Shown: positions 46,930-56,397 of the stretch, piece by piece | Position numbering within the stretch: the stretch's first letter is position 1 | Layout of the letters: the number at the start of each line of letters is the position of its first letter | NCBI RefSeq assembly: GCF_001500065.1 | Contig: NZ_LQIN01000006.1 | Span: forward strand, 1-64,000 | Length of the DNA: 64,000 nt | Reading direction: 5' to 3' | From: Mycobacterium sp. IS-3022 | GTDB lineage: Bacteria > Actinomycetota > Actinomycetes > Mycobacteriales > Mycobacteriaceae | Made by a program: the position numbers and the translations under genes | The notes under the pieces: model-generated | The model's input: only the letters and a program-made list of their open reading frames with translations | The model's database searches: none | What the model was told of the DNA's origin: nothing

Positions 46930-47694
46930 TCACGCCGCGTCGTGGAAGATCAGCCCAAGGGTGTACCGCTCACCCGAGCGCACCACCGACACACCGTGGC
47001 GGACCGGCGCGGCGGACCATCCGCGGGTCGACCGCACGGGCCGCTCGCGCGTGGTGAAGGCGTATCCGTGTCCGTGCGGCAGCAGCGTCGCGGTGCCGCG
47101 GGACTGGGCGCGGGCGCGTTGTTCGACCAGCATGAACTCCCCGCCGGTGTGGTCGACGCCCGGTTCGCTGAGGTTGATCACGACCTGTAGCGGAAACACC
47201 AAGTCGCCGTAGAGGTCTCGGTGCAGAGCATTCCAGTCGCCCGGGCCGTACTTGAGCAGGAGCGCCGTTGATTTCGTCTGGCCGGCGGCGTGGCACTGGT
47301 CGATCCAGTCGTCGAGGTTGTCCGGCCACGGGGCCGGTCGGCCCAACTTGCTCCACCAGTCGCGGGCGATCGGGAGCAGCCGCGGGTACAGCGCCTGCCT
47401 GAGCGCTTCGACCGGTTCGGGGTAGGGCCGGCGGAAGTAGCGGTATTCGCCCTGCCCGAAGCGATATCGAGCCATGTCGATGGTCGCGCGGAACATGTCG
47501 TCGGCGGGATAGAGGCTTCTGATCGCCGCAGCTTCACCGTTTGTGAGCAGCCGGGGAAGCAGGGCGCCGCCGGTTGCGTCGAGGTCAGCGGCGATGGTCT
47601 CCCAGTCGCCGGAGTCCACGCGAGTTCGCCATTTGGTCTCGGCCATATTGAGTAGACGCGCGGGATCGTGGATTCGTGAGACGGATCCATCCAT
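46930..47694 (-). CDS. 2-oxoglutarate/Fe(II)-dependent oxygenase family protein
   Basis: 254 residues with the iron triad visible: H-x-D in NALHRDLYG, the distal His in PVRHGVS, and the 2-oxoglutarate Arg in GERYTLGLIF. Similar actinobacterial proteins are annotated as 2OG-Fe(II) oxygenases, often near DNA alkylation repair genes; substrate unknown. ATG at 47694 is used, but ATG at 47646 (238 residues) may be the true start since neither has a good ribosome binding site. Convergent with the methyltransferase gene, 3 bases apart. Confidence 0.82.
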   Translation of the reverse strand: MDGSVSRIHDPARLLNMAETKWRTRVDSGDWETIAADLDATGGALLPRLLTNGEAAAIRSLYPADDMFRATIDMARYRFGQGEYRYFRRPYPEPVEALRQALYPRLLPIARDWWSKLGRPAPWPDNLDDWIDQCHAAGQTKSTALLLKYGPGDWNALHRDLYGDLVFPLQVVINLSEPGVDHTGGEFMLVEQRARAQSRGTATLLPHGHGYAFTTRERPVRSTRGWSAAPVRHGVSVVRSGERYTLGLIFHDAA

Positions 47695-47717
47695 TGGTGG
47701 AGTCGGTGGTGCCGGTC

Positions 47718-48074
47718 CTACTCGCGACGGATCAACTCGACCTTGACGAGGTCGAGAAAGGCATCGACCTCGTCCTCGTTGTATCGCCGCTTGCCGATCG
47801 GCGGCTTCGAGAACGCCACATCGTGGACATCGGCGGCAGTGAGGCGACCCACGGCGGTCGGCTCCCGCAGCGTTGCCTCGACACGCTCCAAGAAGGCGTC
47901 GACCTCGTCCTCGTCGTAGCCCCGCTTGAAGACAGGCGGCTTGGAGAACGCGACATCGTGTACCTGCTCGGCGGTGAGTCGGTCCTGGCCGGCAATGGGC
48001 TCGGCGGCGACGCGCGGCTCAGCCAGCTGGCGCTCCAACTCGGAAATCCTGTGCTCCGGGTCATCCTGGTCCAC
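47718..48074 (-). CDS. Small protein with two DivIVA-type motifs
   Basis: 118 residues: a short N-terminal coiled-coil stretch, then two copies of a ~30-residue unit, each reading [23 protein letters not shown] (about 39-68 and 80-110). This motif is the N-terminal lipid-binding fold of DivIVA/Wag31-like proteins, here duplicated without the long coiled coil. A role at the pole or in envelope growth is only a guess. GTG at 48074. Confidence 0.82.
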   Translation of the reverse strand: MDQDDPEHRISELERQLAEPRVAAEPIAGQDRLTAEQVHDVAFSKPPVFKRGYDEDEVDAFLERVEATLREPTAVGRLTAADVHDVAFSKPPIGKRRYNEDEVDAFLDLVKVELIRRE

Positions 48075-48092
48075 TCGAGAATCGTCCCACCG

Positions 48093-48570
48093 CTAGGCCC
48101 GTGGCGTCCACGGCGTCAGCCGGGGAAGCCACGCGGGCACGTTGTCGCGGTAGGTCTCGTACTGCTGCCCATAGGTGCGAACCAGGGTCGGTTCTTCGTA
48201 CCAGCGCACGAACGACGCCGTGACGGCCCATGCGATCGCGGCGTAGACGACGAGCCACATGCTCGCGAACAGCACCGCCTGGCCGAGGATGGCCGTGATG
48301 AGACCGGCATACATCGGGTTGCGGACGAACCGGTTGAAGCCCGTCACGACCAGTCGTTCGGTTGGCGCGACGGGCATCGGAGTGCCACCGGCTCTTACGA
48401 ATTCGATGAACGCGTGGATGGGCGGGATCAGGCCGACGACGATCAACACGCCGCCCAGTGCCACACGCCACCCCGAAACGGGTGATCAGCCACGGGCCGA
48501 GCCCGACGAAGCTGCCGGGTGCGACCACGAAGAACGCCGCAGAGCTGATCGCGGCGGCCGGTTTTCGCAC
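48093..48570 (-). pseudogene. Isoprenylcysteine carboxyl methyltransferase-family membrane protein, frameshifted
   Basis: The C-terminal 123 residues (stop at 48093, read from about 48464) carry the ICMT/PEMT-like motif RNPMYAGL and RWYEEPTLVRTYG, with two or three membrane segments. The expected N-terminus (GTG at 48570, residues RKPAAAISSAAFFVVAPGSF then PWLITRF) is present in another frame. The frames differ by one base, and removing one G from the GGGG run at 48471-48474 joins them into a 158-residue protein of normal length. Either a true frameshift or a sequencing error; the shorter downstream frame alone would lack the first membrane helix. Confidence 0.72.
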
Positions 48571-49014
48571 TCAGCCAGTATGGGCGGGGAAGTCCGTCAA
48601 TTGGGTGAGCCGCACGCTGTTGCCGGACGGGTCGCGGAAGCCGGAATCAATGCCGTACGGCATCTGGTGCGGCTCCTCGGTGAACTCCACCCCGCGAGTT
48701 CTCAGGTCCTCGAAGGAGCGACGGCAGTCGTCGGTGGTGAGGAACACCGTGCCGGCGAACCCCTTCGCGGTGAGATCGAGCACCTGCTGGCGGGTGGCTT
48801 CGTCCATCACCGGCGCGCCGGGGACGGCCATCAAGACCAGCGAAAAGTCGTCCTGCCCTGGCGGGCCGACCGTCAGCCACCGGAACGGCGTGTTCCCATC
48901 GGGAAGCGAAACATCCTGGCGCACTTCCATTCCGACCTTTTCGGTCCAGAACTTCAATGCCACATCCTGGTCGTGAACCCATATCTGGGCGCTCGCGATT
49001 CTCAACATGAGCAC
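48571..49014 (-). CDS. VOC-family (glyoxalase/bleomycin-resistance-like) protein
   Basis: 147 residues with the paired beta-alpha-beta-beta-beta VOC fold: ASAQIWVHDQDVALKFW at the start and FRDPSGNSVRLTQL at the end, where the metal-binding Glu of many members would be. Function unknown; could be a metal-dependent lyase or a binding protein. GTG at 49014, or ATG at 49008. It follows the AraC gene by 4 bases; AraC-VOC pairs are common in actinobacteria. Confidence 0.87.
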   Translation of the reverse strand: MLMLRIASAQIWVHDQDVALKFWTEKVGMEVRQDVSLPDGNTPFRWLTVGPPGQDDFSLVLMAVPGAPVMDEATRQQVLDLTAKGFAGTVFLTTDDCRRSFEDLRTRGVEFTEEPHQMPYGIDSGFRDPSGNSVRLTQLTDFPAHTG

Positions 49015-49018
49015 GACG

Positions 49019-49474
49019 CTACGACGCCGGTCGCGGGCCCGTCTTCTCCCCGTGTGCTGTCTTGCGGACCCGACTGTCGGCGGGCTGGCGGGTGTCGCGT
49101 TTGAGAATGCAGCTGGGCACCCGGGCGTGCACGGCCGCCGGCGGCAGGCTGGCGCGGTAGGCCGCCGGCGGCTTGCCGTACACCCGGGCGAATGAGGTGG
49201 TGAACGATCCGACGCTGGCCAGCCCGACCATCACACAGATATCGGCCACCGAGCGGTCCGTGTACCGCAACAGAGCCGCCGCCCGCTCCAGCCGCCGGGT
49301 CTGCAGATAGGAATGCGGCGATTCGCCGAAGGTTCGGGTGAACATCCGGCTGAAATGCGCCCGCGACAAGCCGGCCGCGGCGGCCAGGTCGTCGACGGTG
49401 ATGGGCTCGGCATAGCGCGCGTCGACCAGGTCTTTGGCGCGCATGAGATAGCGCGCCGGAGGAAGCTGCGCCAT
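49019..49474 (-). CDS. AraC-family transcriptional regulator
   Basis: 151 residues, essentially an AraC DNA-binding domain with two helix-turn-helices (TVDDLAAAAGLSRAHFSRMF and VADICVMVGLASVGSFTTSF) plus a short basic C-terminal tail; no separate sensor domain. ATG at 49474, with GTG at 49480 as alternative. It precedes the VOC gene in the same transcript and probably regulates it. rnpB starts 58 bases away in the opposite direction. Confidence 0.88.
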   Translation of the reverse strand: MAQLPPARYLMRAKDLVDARYAEPITVDDLAAAAGLSRAHFSRMFTRTFGESPHSYLQTRRLERAAALLRYTDRSVADICVMVGLASVGSFTTSFARVYGKPPAAYRASLPPAAVHARVPSCILKRDTRQPADSRVRKTAHGEKTGPRPAS

Positions 49475-49532
49475 GGGCACAAGTATGTCGAACTCGCGGA
49501 ACAGCGGCGACTGGCAGTACGTTGTATGCGCG

Positions 49533-49938
<406 letters not shown>

Positions 49939-49953
49939 CGCCTCGCCGGCCGC

Positions 49954-51426
49954 TCACCGCGCCTTGCGCACCGCCTTGGCCAGCTTCGTCAACGCGCCGT
50001 CCAACTGCTCGCGCGCGCGTTGGGCGACCTCGACCTCCTGCTGGTAGAGCAGGCCGTAAGTGAACGTGTCTTCGCCTGCGGCGTGCGCGGCTTCGGCCTG
50101 CTGGGCCAGATGAGTCCGGCTGACCACGCTGTCCTGATGGTCGCCGAGCAGCGACTGAACGGCTTTGGCCCGATCCGACACCTTGGCCGCGCCGGTCGCT
50201 GCGGCGGTGTAGCGAAGACGCTTGGCGCCCTTGCGGATTCGATGCAGTGCTTCATCCTTTTCGGCGTCCGCCTCGGCGGCGGCCTTGGCCGCTTTGCGGA
50301 CCCGCTTGTAGGCCGCGTCGATTGTCGCCTGGCCGCGCTCCTCTTCGTCCCGCGGCGCCGGTTCGGCGGCGACGAGGCCTTCGAGCGCGTCGAGAAGCCG
50401 GAAGTAGCGCTGCGAGCGCATCGCGATCAGCGACCGGCGCAGCCCGGCCGCATAGCGTCGGTTGGCGCCGTCGACCAGCCTTTCCCGCACCGGGCCGCGG
50501 ACCAGTTCCTCGGACAGCTCATCGAGCGCCTGCTCGTAGCGTTCGGCCAGCACTTCCGCGTCGCGCGCCACGCCGAGGATCGCGGCGAGCTGCCGGAGTT
50601 CGTCGAGGATCCAGGCGTCGTCGGAGATGCCGAACGCCTCCCGTGACGACTGCAGAAGGCTGCGAATCTTGCGCGTCGTCACCCGCATCTGGTGCACCGA
50701 GTCGTCGACGTCGGCGCGCACCGCACGGTCCCACTCGATCAGCTCCTCCACCTGTTCGGCCACCGCCCGGTGCACCGGGTCGGCCGGTCGCGGGACCGCC
50801 TCGGGTTGAGACGACTCGGCCAGGACACGGGCCAGTTTGGAACCGCTGGCCGCGGGTGCGGCCCGCGCGTCGATCAGTCGGTTGGACAACCGGTCGAGCA
50901 GTTCACGGTCGGCGCCGTCGGTCAGCTCGAGTTCCCATTCGCGCCACCTCTGCTCGGGGCCGCCCGGCTCGGCCGCAGCGGTCACCTCGTCGTCGCAGAA
51001 TTCCGCGGTCGGCGTCCCGTCGGGACCGTAGAGCAGGTCGACGGTGCGCCGCGTCGAGATGCGCGCGACCGGCCCCAGCGGGCGGTCGCGCACGATGGAC
51101 AGCACGACGTCACGCAGCGTCGCGGGCACCTCATCCTCTTCGCCGAGGGGCTCTCTGACCTCGGTGCGGGCATCGGGACCGGCCGGAAGTTTGAGATGCC
51201 AGCCGGCGTCCGCGCCACCGGTGCGGCGGCGCAGCGTGATGCGTCGTGCCGCCAGCGCGTGGTCCGGGGTGTCGAAGTACACGGCTTCCAGCCGGTGCAC
51301 CGGTGCGCGTTCTACGCGCACCACCGACGACAAACCGTCGAATGACGGTGACACGGTCGAATCGACGACATCGAACTTGCGCTCGACCTCGAGATGCCGC
51401 GATGACTTGTCGTTGGATTTGCCCAT
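49954..51426 (-). CDS. CYTH and CHAD domain protein (Rv2226 type)
   Basis: 490 residues. The N-terminal CYTH domain (~8-200) has the ExExK signature (LEVERKF) and an RITLRRRTGG tunnel strand, as in triphosphatases and class IV adenylate cyclases. The C-terminal CHAD domain (~225-485) is helical with conserved basic histidines (HQMRVTTRKIRS, HRIRKGAKRLRY) that bind polyphosphate. The combination suggests a polyphosphate/triphosphate enzyme. ATG at 51426. Its stop lies 16 bases beyond the 3' end of rnpB, convergently. Confidence 0.92.
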   Translation of the reverse strand: MGKSNDKSSRHLEVERKFDVVDSTVSPSFDGLSSVVRVERAPVHRLEAVYFDTPDHALAARRITLRRRTGGADAGWHLKLPAGPDARTEVREPLGEEDEVPATLRDVVLSIVRDRPLGPVARISTRRTVDLLYGPDGTPTAEFCDDEVTAAAEPGGPEQRWREWELELTDGADRELLDRLSNRLIDARAAPAASGSKLARVLAESSQPEAVPRPADPVHRAVAEQVEELIEWDRAVRADVDDSVHQMRVTTRKIRSLLQSSREAFGISDDAWILDELRQLAAILGVARDAEVLAERYEQALDELSEELVRGPVRERLVDGANRRYAAGLRRSLIAMRSQRYFRLLDALEGLVAAEPAPRDEEERGQATIDAAYKRVRKAAKAAAEADAEKDEALHRIRKGAKRLRYTAAATGAAKVSDRAKAVQSLLGDHQDSVVSRTHLAQQAEAAHAAGEDTFTYGLLYQQEVEVAQRAREQLDGALTKLAKAVRKAR

Positions 51427-51500
51427 GGTGCGAGACAGATTGCCACACGCGGGTGAACACGGGGGAAGGGTCCCGAGGATGAGAAAGATAGGGTCCACCT

Positions 51501-52280
51501 GTGACCGATTACGAAACGCTGACCTTCGAGCAGACCGGTGCGATCGCCCGTATCACGCTGAACCGGCCGGACGCGGCAAACGGCATGAACGGCACCATGA
51601 CTCGTGAGCTGGCCGGCGCCGCCAAGAAATGCGATACCGACACGACCAAGGTCGTCGTGCTCACCGGGTCGGGCCGGTTCTTCTGCGCCGGTGGAGATTT
51701 GAAGTCGTTCGCGTCAGCGCCGGACCGGGGCGCTCACATCAAGGGCGTCGCCGACGATCTGCACCGCGCGATCTCGACGTTCGCACGGATGAACGCGATC
51801 CTGATCACCGCGGTCAACGGTACCGCCGCGGGCGCGGGGTTCTCGATCGCCGTGACGGGCGATCTGGTGCTGGCCGCAGAGTCCGCGTCGTTCACGATGG
51901 CCTACACCCGGGTGGGCTTGAGCCCCGACGGCAGCGCGTCGTATTACCTGCCACGGCTCATCGGGATCACCAAGACCAAGGAGCTCATGCTGACCAACCG
52001 CACTCTCTCCGCGCAGGAGGCATCGGCGTGGGGTTTGGTCACGGAGGTGGTTCCCGACGCGGAGTTGGCCGACCGGGCCGCGAAGCTCGCCGATCAAATG
52101 GCCGCCACCGCAGCCGGTTCCAACGGCGGCATCAAGCAGCTGCTGCTCGGGACGTTCAAGAACGGGCTCGAGGAGCAGATGGAATTCGAGAGCCGGCTCA
52201 TCGCCGAACGCGCGGTTTCCAGCGACGGCGTCGAGGGCGTCGACGCCTTTCTGGCCAAGCGCAAGCCGGAGTTTCAGTAG
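51501..52280 (+). CDS. Enoyl-CoA hydratase/isomerase family protein
   Basis: 259-residue crotonase-fold enzyme of fatty acid or lipid catabolism. The oxyanion-hole loops are GRFFCAGGDLKSF (~62) and NGTAAGAGFSIAVTGD (~106); the usual second catalytic glutamate position reads SPDGSASYYLP, suggesting isomerase-like rather than hydratase chemistry. GTG at 51501, divergent from the CYTH/CHAD gene. Not in the corresponding M. tuberculosis position as I remember it. Ends in front of a hairpin. Confidence 0.88.
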   Translation: MTDYETLTFEQTGAIARITLNRPDAANGMNGTMTRELAGAAKKCDTDTTKVVVLTGSGRFFCAGGDLKSFASAPDRGAHIKGVADDLHRAISTFARMNAILITAVNGTAAGAGFSIAVTGDLVLAAESASFTMAYTRVGLSPDGSASYYLPRLIGITKTKELMLTNRTLSAQEASAWGLVTEVVPDAELADRAAKLADQMAATAAGSNGGIKQLLLGTFKNGLEEQMEFESRLIAERAVSSDGVEGVDAFLAKRKPEFQ

Positions 52281-52290
52281 CGCGAGCTGG

Positions 52291-52345
52291 CGCGAAGTGC
52301 CCTGTTTTCGCGCCGAAAGTGGGCAGTTCGCGTCTGTTCGCGCAA
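52291..52345. repeat. Hairpin/mycobacterial intergenic element, copy 2
   Basis: CGCGAAGTGCCC (52291-52302) and GGGCAGTTCGCG (52321-52332) form an 11/12 stem, with inner pairing of TTTTCG and CGAAAG. The adjacent GCGTCTGTTCGCG (52330-52342) also occurs in the right arm of the element at 6866-6927. It sits between the convergent crotonase and panB genes, where a two-way terminator is expected. Confidence 0.65.
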
Positions 52346-52350
52346 AGGAG

Positions 52351-53214
52351 CTAGAACGAGTGCTCGTCGGCGGGAAACACCCCGCCCGCCACCTCGTCGG
52401 CATATTGCTCTGCGGCACGGCGGAGTTCACCGCCGACATCGCCGAAGCGCTTGACGAACTTGGCGGTCTTGCCGTTGGTCATGCCAGCCATGTCCTGCCA
52501 GACCAGCACCTGCGCGTCGCAGTTCGGGCCCGCGCCGATTCCGATGGTGGGGATCGTCAGCTTGCCGGTGATCTGGGTGGCCAGTTCGGCCGGCACCATC
52601 TCCATCACGACGGAGAAGGCGCCCGCTTCCTGCACGGCGATGGCGTCGTGAATGGTTTGCTCGGCGGCGTCGCCGCGGCCCTGGACGCGGAACCCGCCCA
52701 GCCCGTTGACGCTCTGCGGTGTGAACCCGATGTGCGCCATGACCGGGATGCCGGCCGCAGTCAGCGTCGCGATCTGATCTGCCACGCGCTCGCCGCCCTC
52801 GAGCTTGACCGCGTGCGCACCGGTCTCCTTCAAGAACCGGGTGGCCGTGGAAAGCGCCTGTGCAGCGCCGGCTTCGTAGCTGCCGAACGGCAGGTCGGCC
52901 ACGACCAGCGCGTGCGGGGCGCCGCGCACCACACCGCGCACCAGCGGGATGAGCTCGTCGATGCTCACGGGCACGGTCGTGTCATAGCCGTAGACGACGT
53001 TGGCGGCCGAATCGCCGACCAACAGCACCGGGATGCCGGCGTCGTCGAAGATGCGCGCGGTCGAGTAGTCGTAGGCGGTGAGCATCGCCCACTTGTGGCC
53101 TTCGGCCTTCCATTTGTGCAGATGCAGCGTTCGTACTTTGGTCCGCGGTGCGGACGATTCAGGAGTAGTGCGCGGCTTATCGGTGGCAGCGCCGTAGACG
53201 GTCTGCTCAGACAT
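52351..53214 (-). CDS. panB: 3-methyl-2-oxobutanoate hydroxymethyltransferase PanB
   Basis: First enzyme of pantothenate synthesis: ketopantoate from 2-oxoisovalerate and methylenetetrahydrofolate. The 287-residue chain (M. tuberculosis 281) has [11 protein letters not shown], the metal-binding [16 protein letters not shown] and [10 protein letters not shown] signatures and [16 protein letters not shown] near the C-terminus. ATG at 53214. Divergent from the acyltransferase gene by 160 bases. Position equals Rv2225. Confidence 0.95.
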   Translation of the reverse strand: MSEQTVYGAATDKPRTTPESSAPRTKVRTLHLHKWKAEGHKWAMLTAYDYSTARIFDDAGIPVLLVGDSAANVVYGYDTTVPVSIDELIPLVRGVVRGAPHALVVADLPFGSYEAGAAQALSTATRFLKETGAHAVKLEGGERVADQIATLTAAGIPVMAHIGFTPQSVNGLGGFRVQGRGDAAEQTIHDAIAVQEAGAFSVVMEMVPAELATQITGKLTIPTIGIGAGPNCDAQVLVWQDMAGMTNGKTAKFVKRFGDVGGELRRAAEQYADEVAGGVFPADEHSF

Positions 53215-53374
53215 CGATGTCCCCCAAGCGGGTGAGTCGGGTCGAATCCTCGAGGCCGAAATCGGTCCCCGGGTTCGTCTGACGCCCCCAGTCTGCCACT
53301 TCGCGCGCTAGACAGTGAAAGCCCTGTTGAGTGGATTTCCTCACACCGGCCGTCGGCGGGCATAACATCGGCGC

Positions 53375-54766
53375 ATGCAACGGCTCAGCGGGCTCGACGC
53401 CAGTTTCCTGTACCTCGAAACCGCGCAGCAGCCGCTGCATGTGTGTTCGATACTCGAACTCGACACCTCGACGATGCCCGGCGGTTACACCTTCGATCGT
53501 TTCAAGGATGCGCTCAACCAGCGGATCAAGGCGATGCCGGAGTTCCGCGAGAAGCTGGCCGACAGCCGCTTCAACCTCGACCATCCGGTGTGGGTGGAAG
53601 ACAAGGACTTCGACGTCGACCGCCATCTACACCGCATCGGCCTGCCGGCGCCGGGTGGCCGCCGCGAGCTCGCCGAGATCTGCGGCCACCTCGCATCGCT
53701 GCCGCTCGACCGCACCCGTCCGCTGTGGGAGAAGTGGGTGATCGAGAACGTCGAGGGCACCGATCCGCAGGCCTGCGGGCGGCTCGTCGTGATGACCAAG
53801 GTGCACCACGCCGGGGTCGACGGGGTCACCGGCGCCAGCCTGATGTCCCAGTTGTGCAGCACCGAGCCGGACGCACCGCCGCCCGATCCGGTCGACGGTC
53901 CCGGCGACGCGAACTCCCTGGAGATCGCGGTCACCGGTGCGGTCAAGTTCGCGACCCGGCCGCTGAAGCTGGTCAACGCGCTGCCGATGACGCTGTCGTC
54001 GGTGGTCGACACCGTCCGCCGCGCCCGCTCCGGGCTTTCGATGGCACCCCCGTTCGTCGCGCCGAGGACGGCGTTCAACACCAACGTGACCGGGCACCGC
54101 AACATCGCGTTCACGAAGCTCGATCTCGAGGACGTCAAGACCGTGAAGAACCATTTCGGGGTCAAGCTCAACGACGTGGTGATGGCGCTGGTGTCCGGTG
54201 TGCTGCGCAAGTTCCTGGCCGACCGTGGGGAATTGCCGGAGAACTCGCTCGTCGCGATGGTGCCGGTCTCGGTGCACGACAAGTCCGATCGGCCGGGCCG
54301 CAACCAGGTGTCGGGCATGTTTTCACGCCTGGAGACGCACATCGACGACCCGGCGGCCCGACTCAAATCCATCGCCGAAGCGAATTCTGTTGCCAAACAA
54401 CACAGTTCGGCCATCGGGGCCACCCTGCTGCAGGACTGGACACAGTTCGCCGCCCCCGCGGTGTTCGGTGTCGCGATGCGGGTCTACGCCGCGAGCCGGT
54501 TGAGCGGCGCCAGGCCGGTGCACAACCTCGTCGTCTCCAACGTCCCGGGCCCTCAGGTACCGCTGTACTACTTGGGCTGCGAGGCCAAGGCGATGTACCC
54601 GCTGGGGCCGATCTTCCACGGCTCGGGGCTGAACATCACCGTCATGTCGTTGACCGGGTCGCTGAACGTCGGCATCGTGGCGTGCCCGGAGTTGCTGCCC
54701 GATCTGTGGGACATGGCCGACGACTTCTCCGCGGCGCTCGACGAGTTGCTGGCCGCCACGCGATAG
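53375..54766 (+). CDS. Wax ester synthase/diacylglycerol acyltransferase-family protein
   Basis: 463-residue WS/DGAT (Tgs-like) enzyme expected to use acyl-CoA to esterify a fatty alcohol or diacylglycerol, making storage lipids at the membrane. The catalytic HHAGVDG motif is at ~144-150, the N-terminal RLSGLDASFLYLE and the NDVVMALVSG, NVPGPQ and PLGPI blocks are family marks. ATG at 53375. It may be transcribed with the protease genes that follow 45 bases later. Confidence 0.92.
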   Translation: MQRLSGLDASFLYLETAQQPLHVCSILELDTSTMPGGYTFDRFKDALNQRIKAMPEFREKLADSRFNLDHPVWVEDKDFDVDRHLHRIGLPAPGGRRELAEICGHLASLPLDRTRPLWEKWVIENVEGTDPQACGRLVVMTKVHHAGVDGVTGASLMSQLCSTEPDAPPPDPVDGPGDANSLEIAVTGAVKFATRPLKLVNALPMTLSSVVDTVRRARSGLSMAPPFVAPRTAFNTNVTGHRNIAFTKLDLEDVKTVKNHFGVKLNDVVMALVSGVLRKFLADRGELPENSLVAMVPVSVHDKSDRPGRNQVSGMFSRLETHIDDPAARLKSIAEANSVAKQHSSAIGATLLQDWTQFAAPAVFGVAMRVYAASRLSGARPVHNLVVSNVPGPQVPLYYLGCEAKAMYPLGPIFHGSGLNITVMSLTGSLNVGIVACPELLPDLWDMADDFSAALDELLAATR

Positions 54767-54811
54767 TGGCCTAGCCAGCGCCGATGGGTGGTCATGGCAG
54801 CATGTGGAGCC

Positions 54812-56329
54812 ATGAACGCCAAGATCGGGGTCCTCGCGGCCACTGTGTTGTTCGCGGCCACCGGTTGCAGCCAGCTGGTCGACGGCCGCGCCGTCGTCGC
54901 GGTGCCTGCGCCCGGTACCCCGATCGAATGGCGGGCGTGCCAGACCGAGAAGACCGACGAGTCGCGGGTTCCGGCGGGCGCCGAGTGCGGGATGCTGTCG
55001 GTGCCGGTGGATTACGACAAGCCCGACGGTGACGTCGCCCGCATCGCGATGATCCGGTTCAAGGCGACCGGCGACAAGATCGGCTCCCTGATCATCAATC
55101 CCGGCGGGCCGGGGGAGTCCGGCGTGGAAGCCGCTGCGAGCCTGGTCGGCTCGCTGCCCGAGTCGGTGCGCCAGCGTTTCGATCTGGTCGGCTTCGATCC
55201 CCGCGGCGTCGCCAACTCCACCCCGGCACTGTGGTGCAACTCGGACGCCGACAACGACCGGTTGCGGGCCGAACCTCAGGTCGACTACTCACCGGAGGGC
55301 GTCGCCGAGATCGAGAAGGAGACCAAGGCGTTCGTCCAACGCTGTGTGGACAAGATGGGCGAGGAGTTCCTCGCCAACGTCGGAACCGTCGACGTGGCCA
55401 AGGATCTCGAGGCGATGCGAGAGGCGCTCGGCGACGAGAAGCTGACCTACCTGGGCTATTCGTACGGCACCCGGATCGGTGCCACCTACGCGGAGAACTA
55501 CCCCGACAAGGTGCGGGCGATGGTGCTCGACGGCGCGGTGGACCCCAACGCCGATCCGATCGAGGCCAACGTCCGGCAGGCCGCCGCGTTCCAGACCGCG
55601 TTCAACGACTACGCCGCCGACTGCGCGAAGAGCCCGACGTGTCCGCTGGGCACCGACCCGGCCAAGGCCACCGACGTCTACCACAGCCTGGTCGACCCGC
55701 TGGTGGAGCAACCGCTCGAGACGCGGGACCCGCGCGGCCTCAGCTATTCCGACGCGATCGTGGGCACCATCCTGCCGCTGTACTCGCCGAACCTATGGCG
55801 CCATCTCACCCAGGCGCTGAGCGAAATGAAGAGGGGCACCGGCGACACCATGCTCGCGCTGGCCGACCTGTACATGGGCCGCGACGAGCAGGGCCACTAC
55901 AACAACTCCACCGACGCGCGAGTCGCGGTGAACTGCGTCGACAAGCCCGCGGTCACCGACCGCGCCAAGGCCGTCGAGGAGGACCGGCGGGTCCGGGAGG
56001 CCGCGCCGTTCATGAGCTACGGCGAGTTCACCGGACACGCCCCGCTGAGCACGTGCGCCTTCTGGCCGGTGCCGCCCACCAGCAAACCGCACGAGATCGA
56101 GGTGAGCGGGCTGGCGCCGACACTCGTGGTGTCGACGACCAACGACCCTGCAACGCCGTATCAGGCCGGTGTGGAACTGGCCGACCAACTCGGCGGCACG
56201 CTGGTGACGTTCGAGGGAACGCAGCACACGGTGGTATTCCAGGGCAACCAGTGCGTCGACGACATCGCCGCGCGCTATCTCGTCGACCTGACGTTGCCGG
56301 CGCCGGGCACCACGTGTTCATCTGCCTGA
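54812..56329 (+). CDS. caeA: Hip1/CaeA-type serine protease lipoprotein
   Basis: Cell-envelope alpha/beta-hydrolase of the tripeptidyl-aminopeptidase type; the M. tuberculosis homologue Hip1 (Rv2224c) is an immunomodulatory protease. The 505-residue chain has a lipobox ending at Cys19 (ATGC) and a full triad: Ser217 in GYSYG, Asp445 in TNDPATPY, His472 in GTQHTVV, in the same order and spacing as Hip1 (228/463/490). ATG at 54812 is preferred to ATG at 54803 or the GTG at 54788. Tandem with a paralogue. Confidence 0.93.
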   Translation: MNAKIGVLAATVLFAATGCSQLVDGRAVVAVPAPGTPIEWRACQTEKTDESRVPAGAECGMLSVPVDYDKPDGDVARIAMIRFKATGDKIGSLIINPGGPGESGVEAAASLVGSLPESVRQRFDLVGFDPRGVANSTPALWCNSDADNDRLRAEPQVDYSPEGVAEIEKETKAFVQRCVDKMGEEFLANVGTVDVAKDLEAMREALGDEKLTYLGYSYGTRIGATYAENYPDKVRAMVLDGAVDPNADPIEANVRQAAAFQTAFNDYAADCAKSPTCPLGTDPAKATDVYHSLVDPLVEQPLETRDPRGLSYSDAIVGTILPLYSPNLWRHLTQALSEMKRGTGDTMLALADLYMGRDEQGHYNNSTDARVAVNCVDKPAVTDRAKAVEEDRRVREAAPFMSYGEFTGHAPLSTCAFWPVPPTSKPHEIEVSGLAPTLVVSTTNDPATPYQAGVELADQLGGTLVTFEGTQHTVVFQGNQCVDDIAARYLVDLTLPAPGTTCSSA

Positions 56330-56397
56330 TCACGGCCCGGTCACCGTTGCATCGACAGTAGAGACCGGCGCGCGGTCGGCGTGCAACGATGTCAGCC

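Noticed and set aside
48093..48464. Complete 123-residue ICMT-family gene starting at 48464
   Set aside because: The matching N-terminal segment is present upstream in another frame, so the short form is better explained as the remainder of a frameshifted gene.
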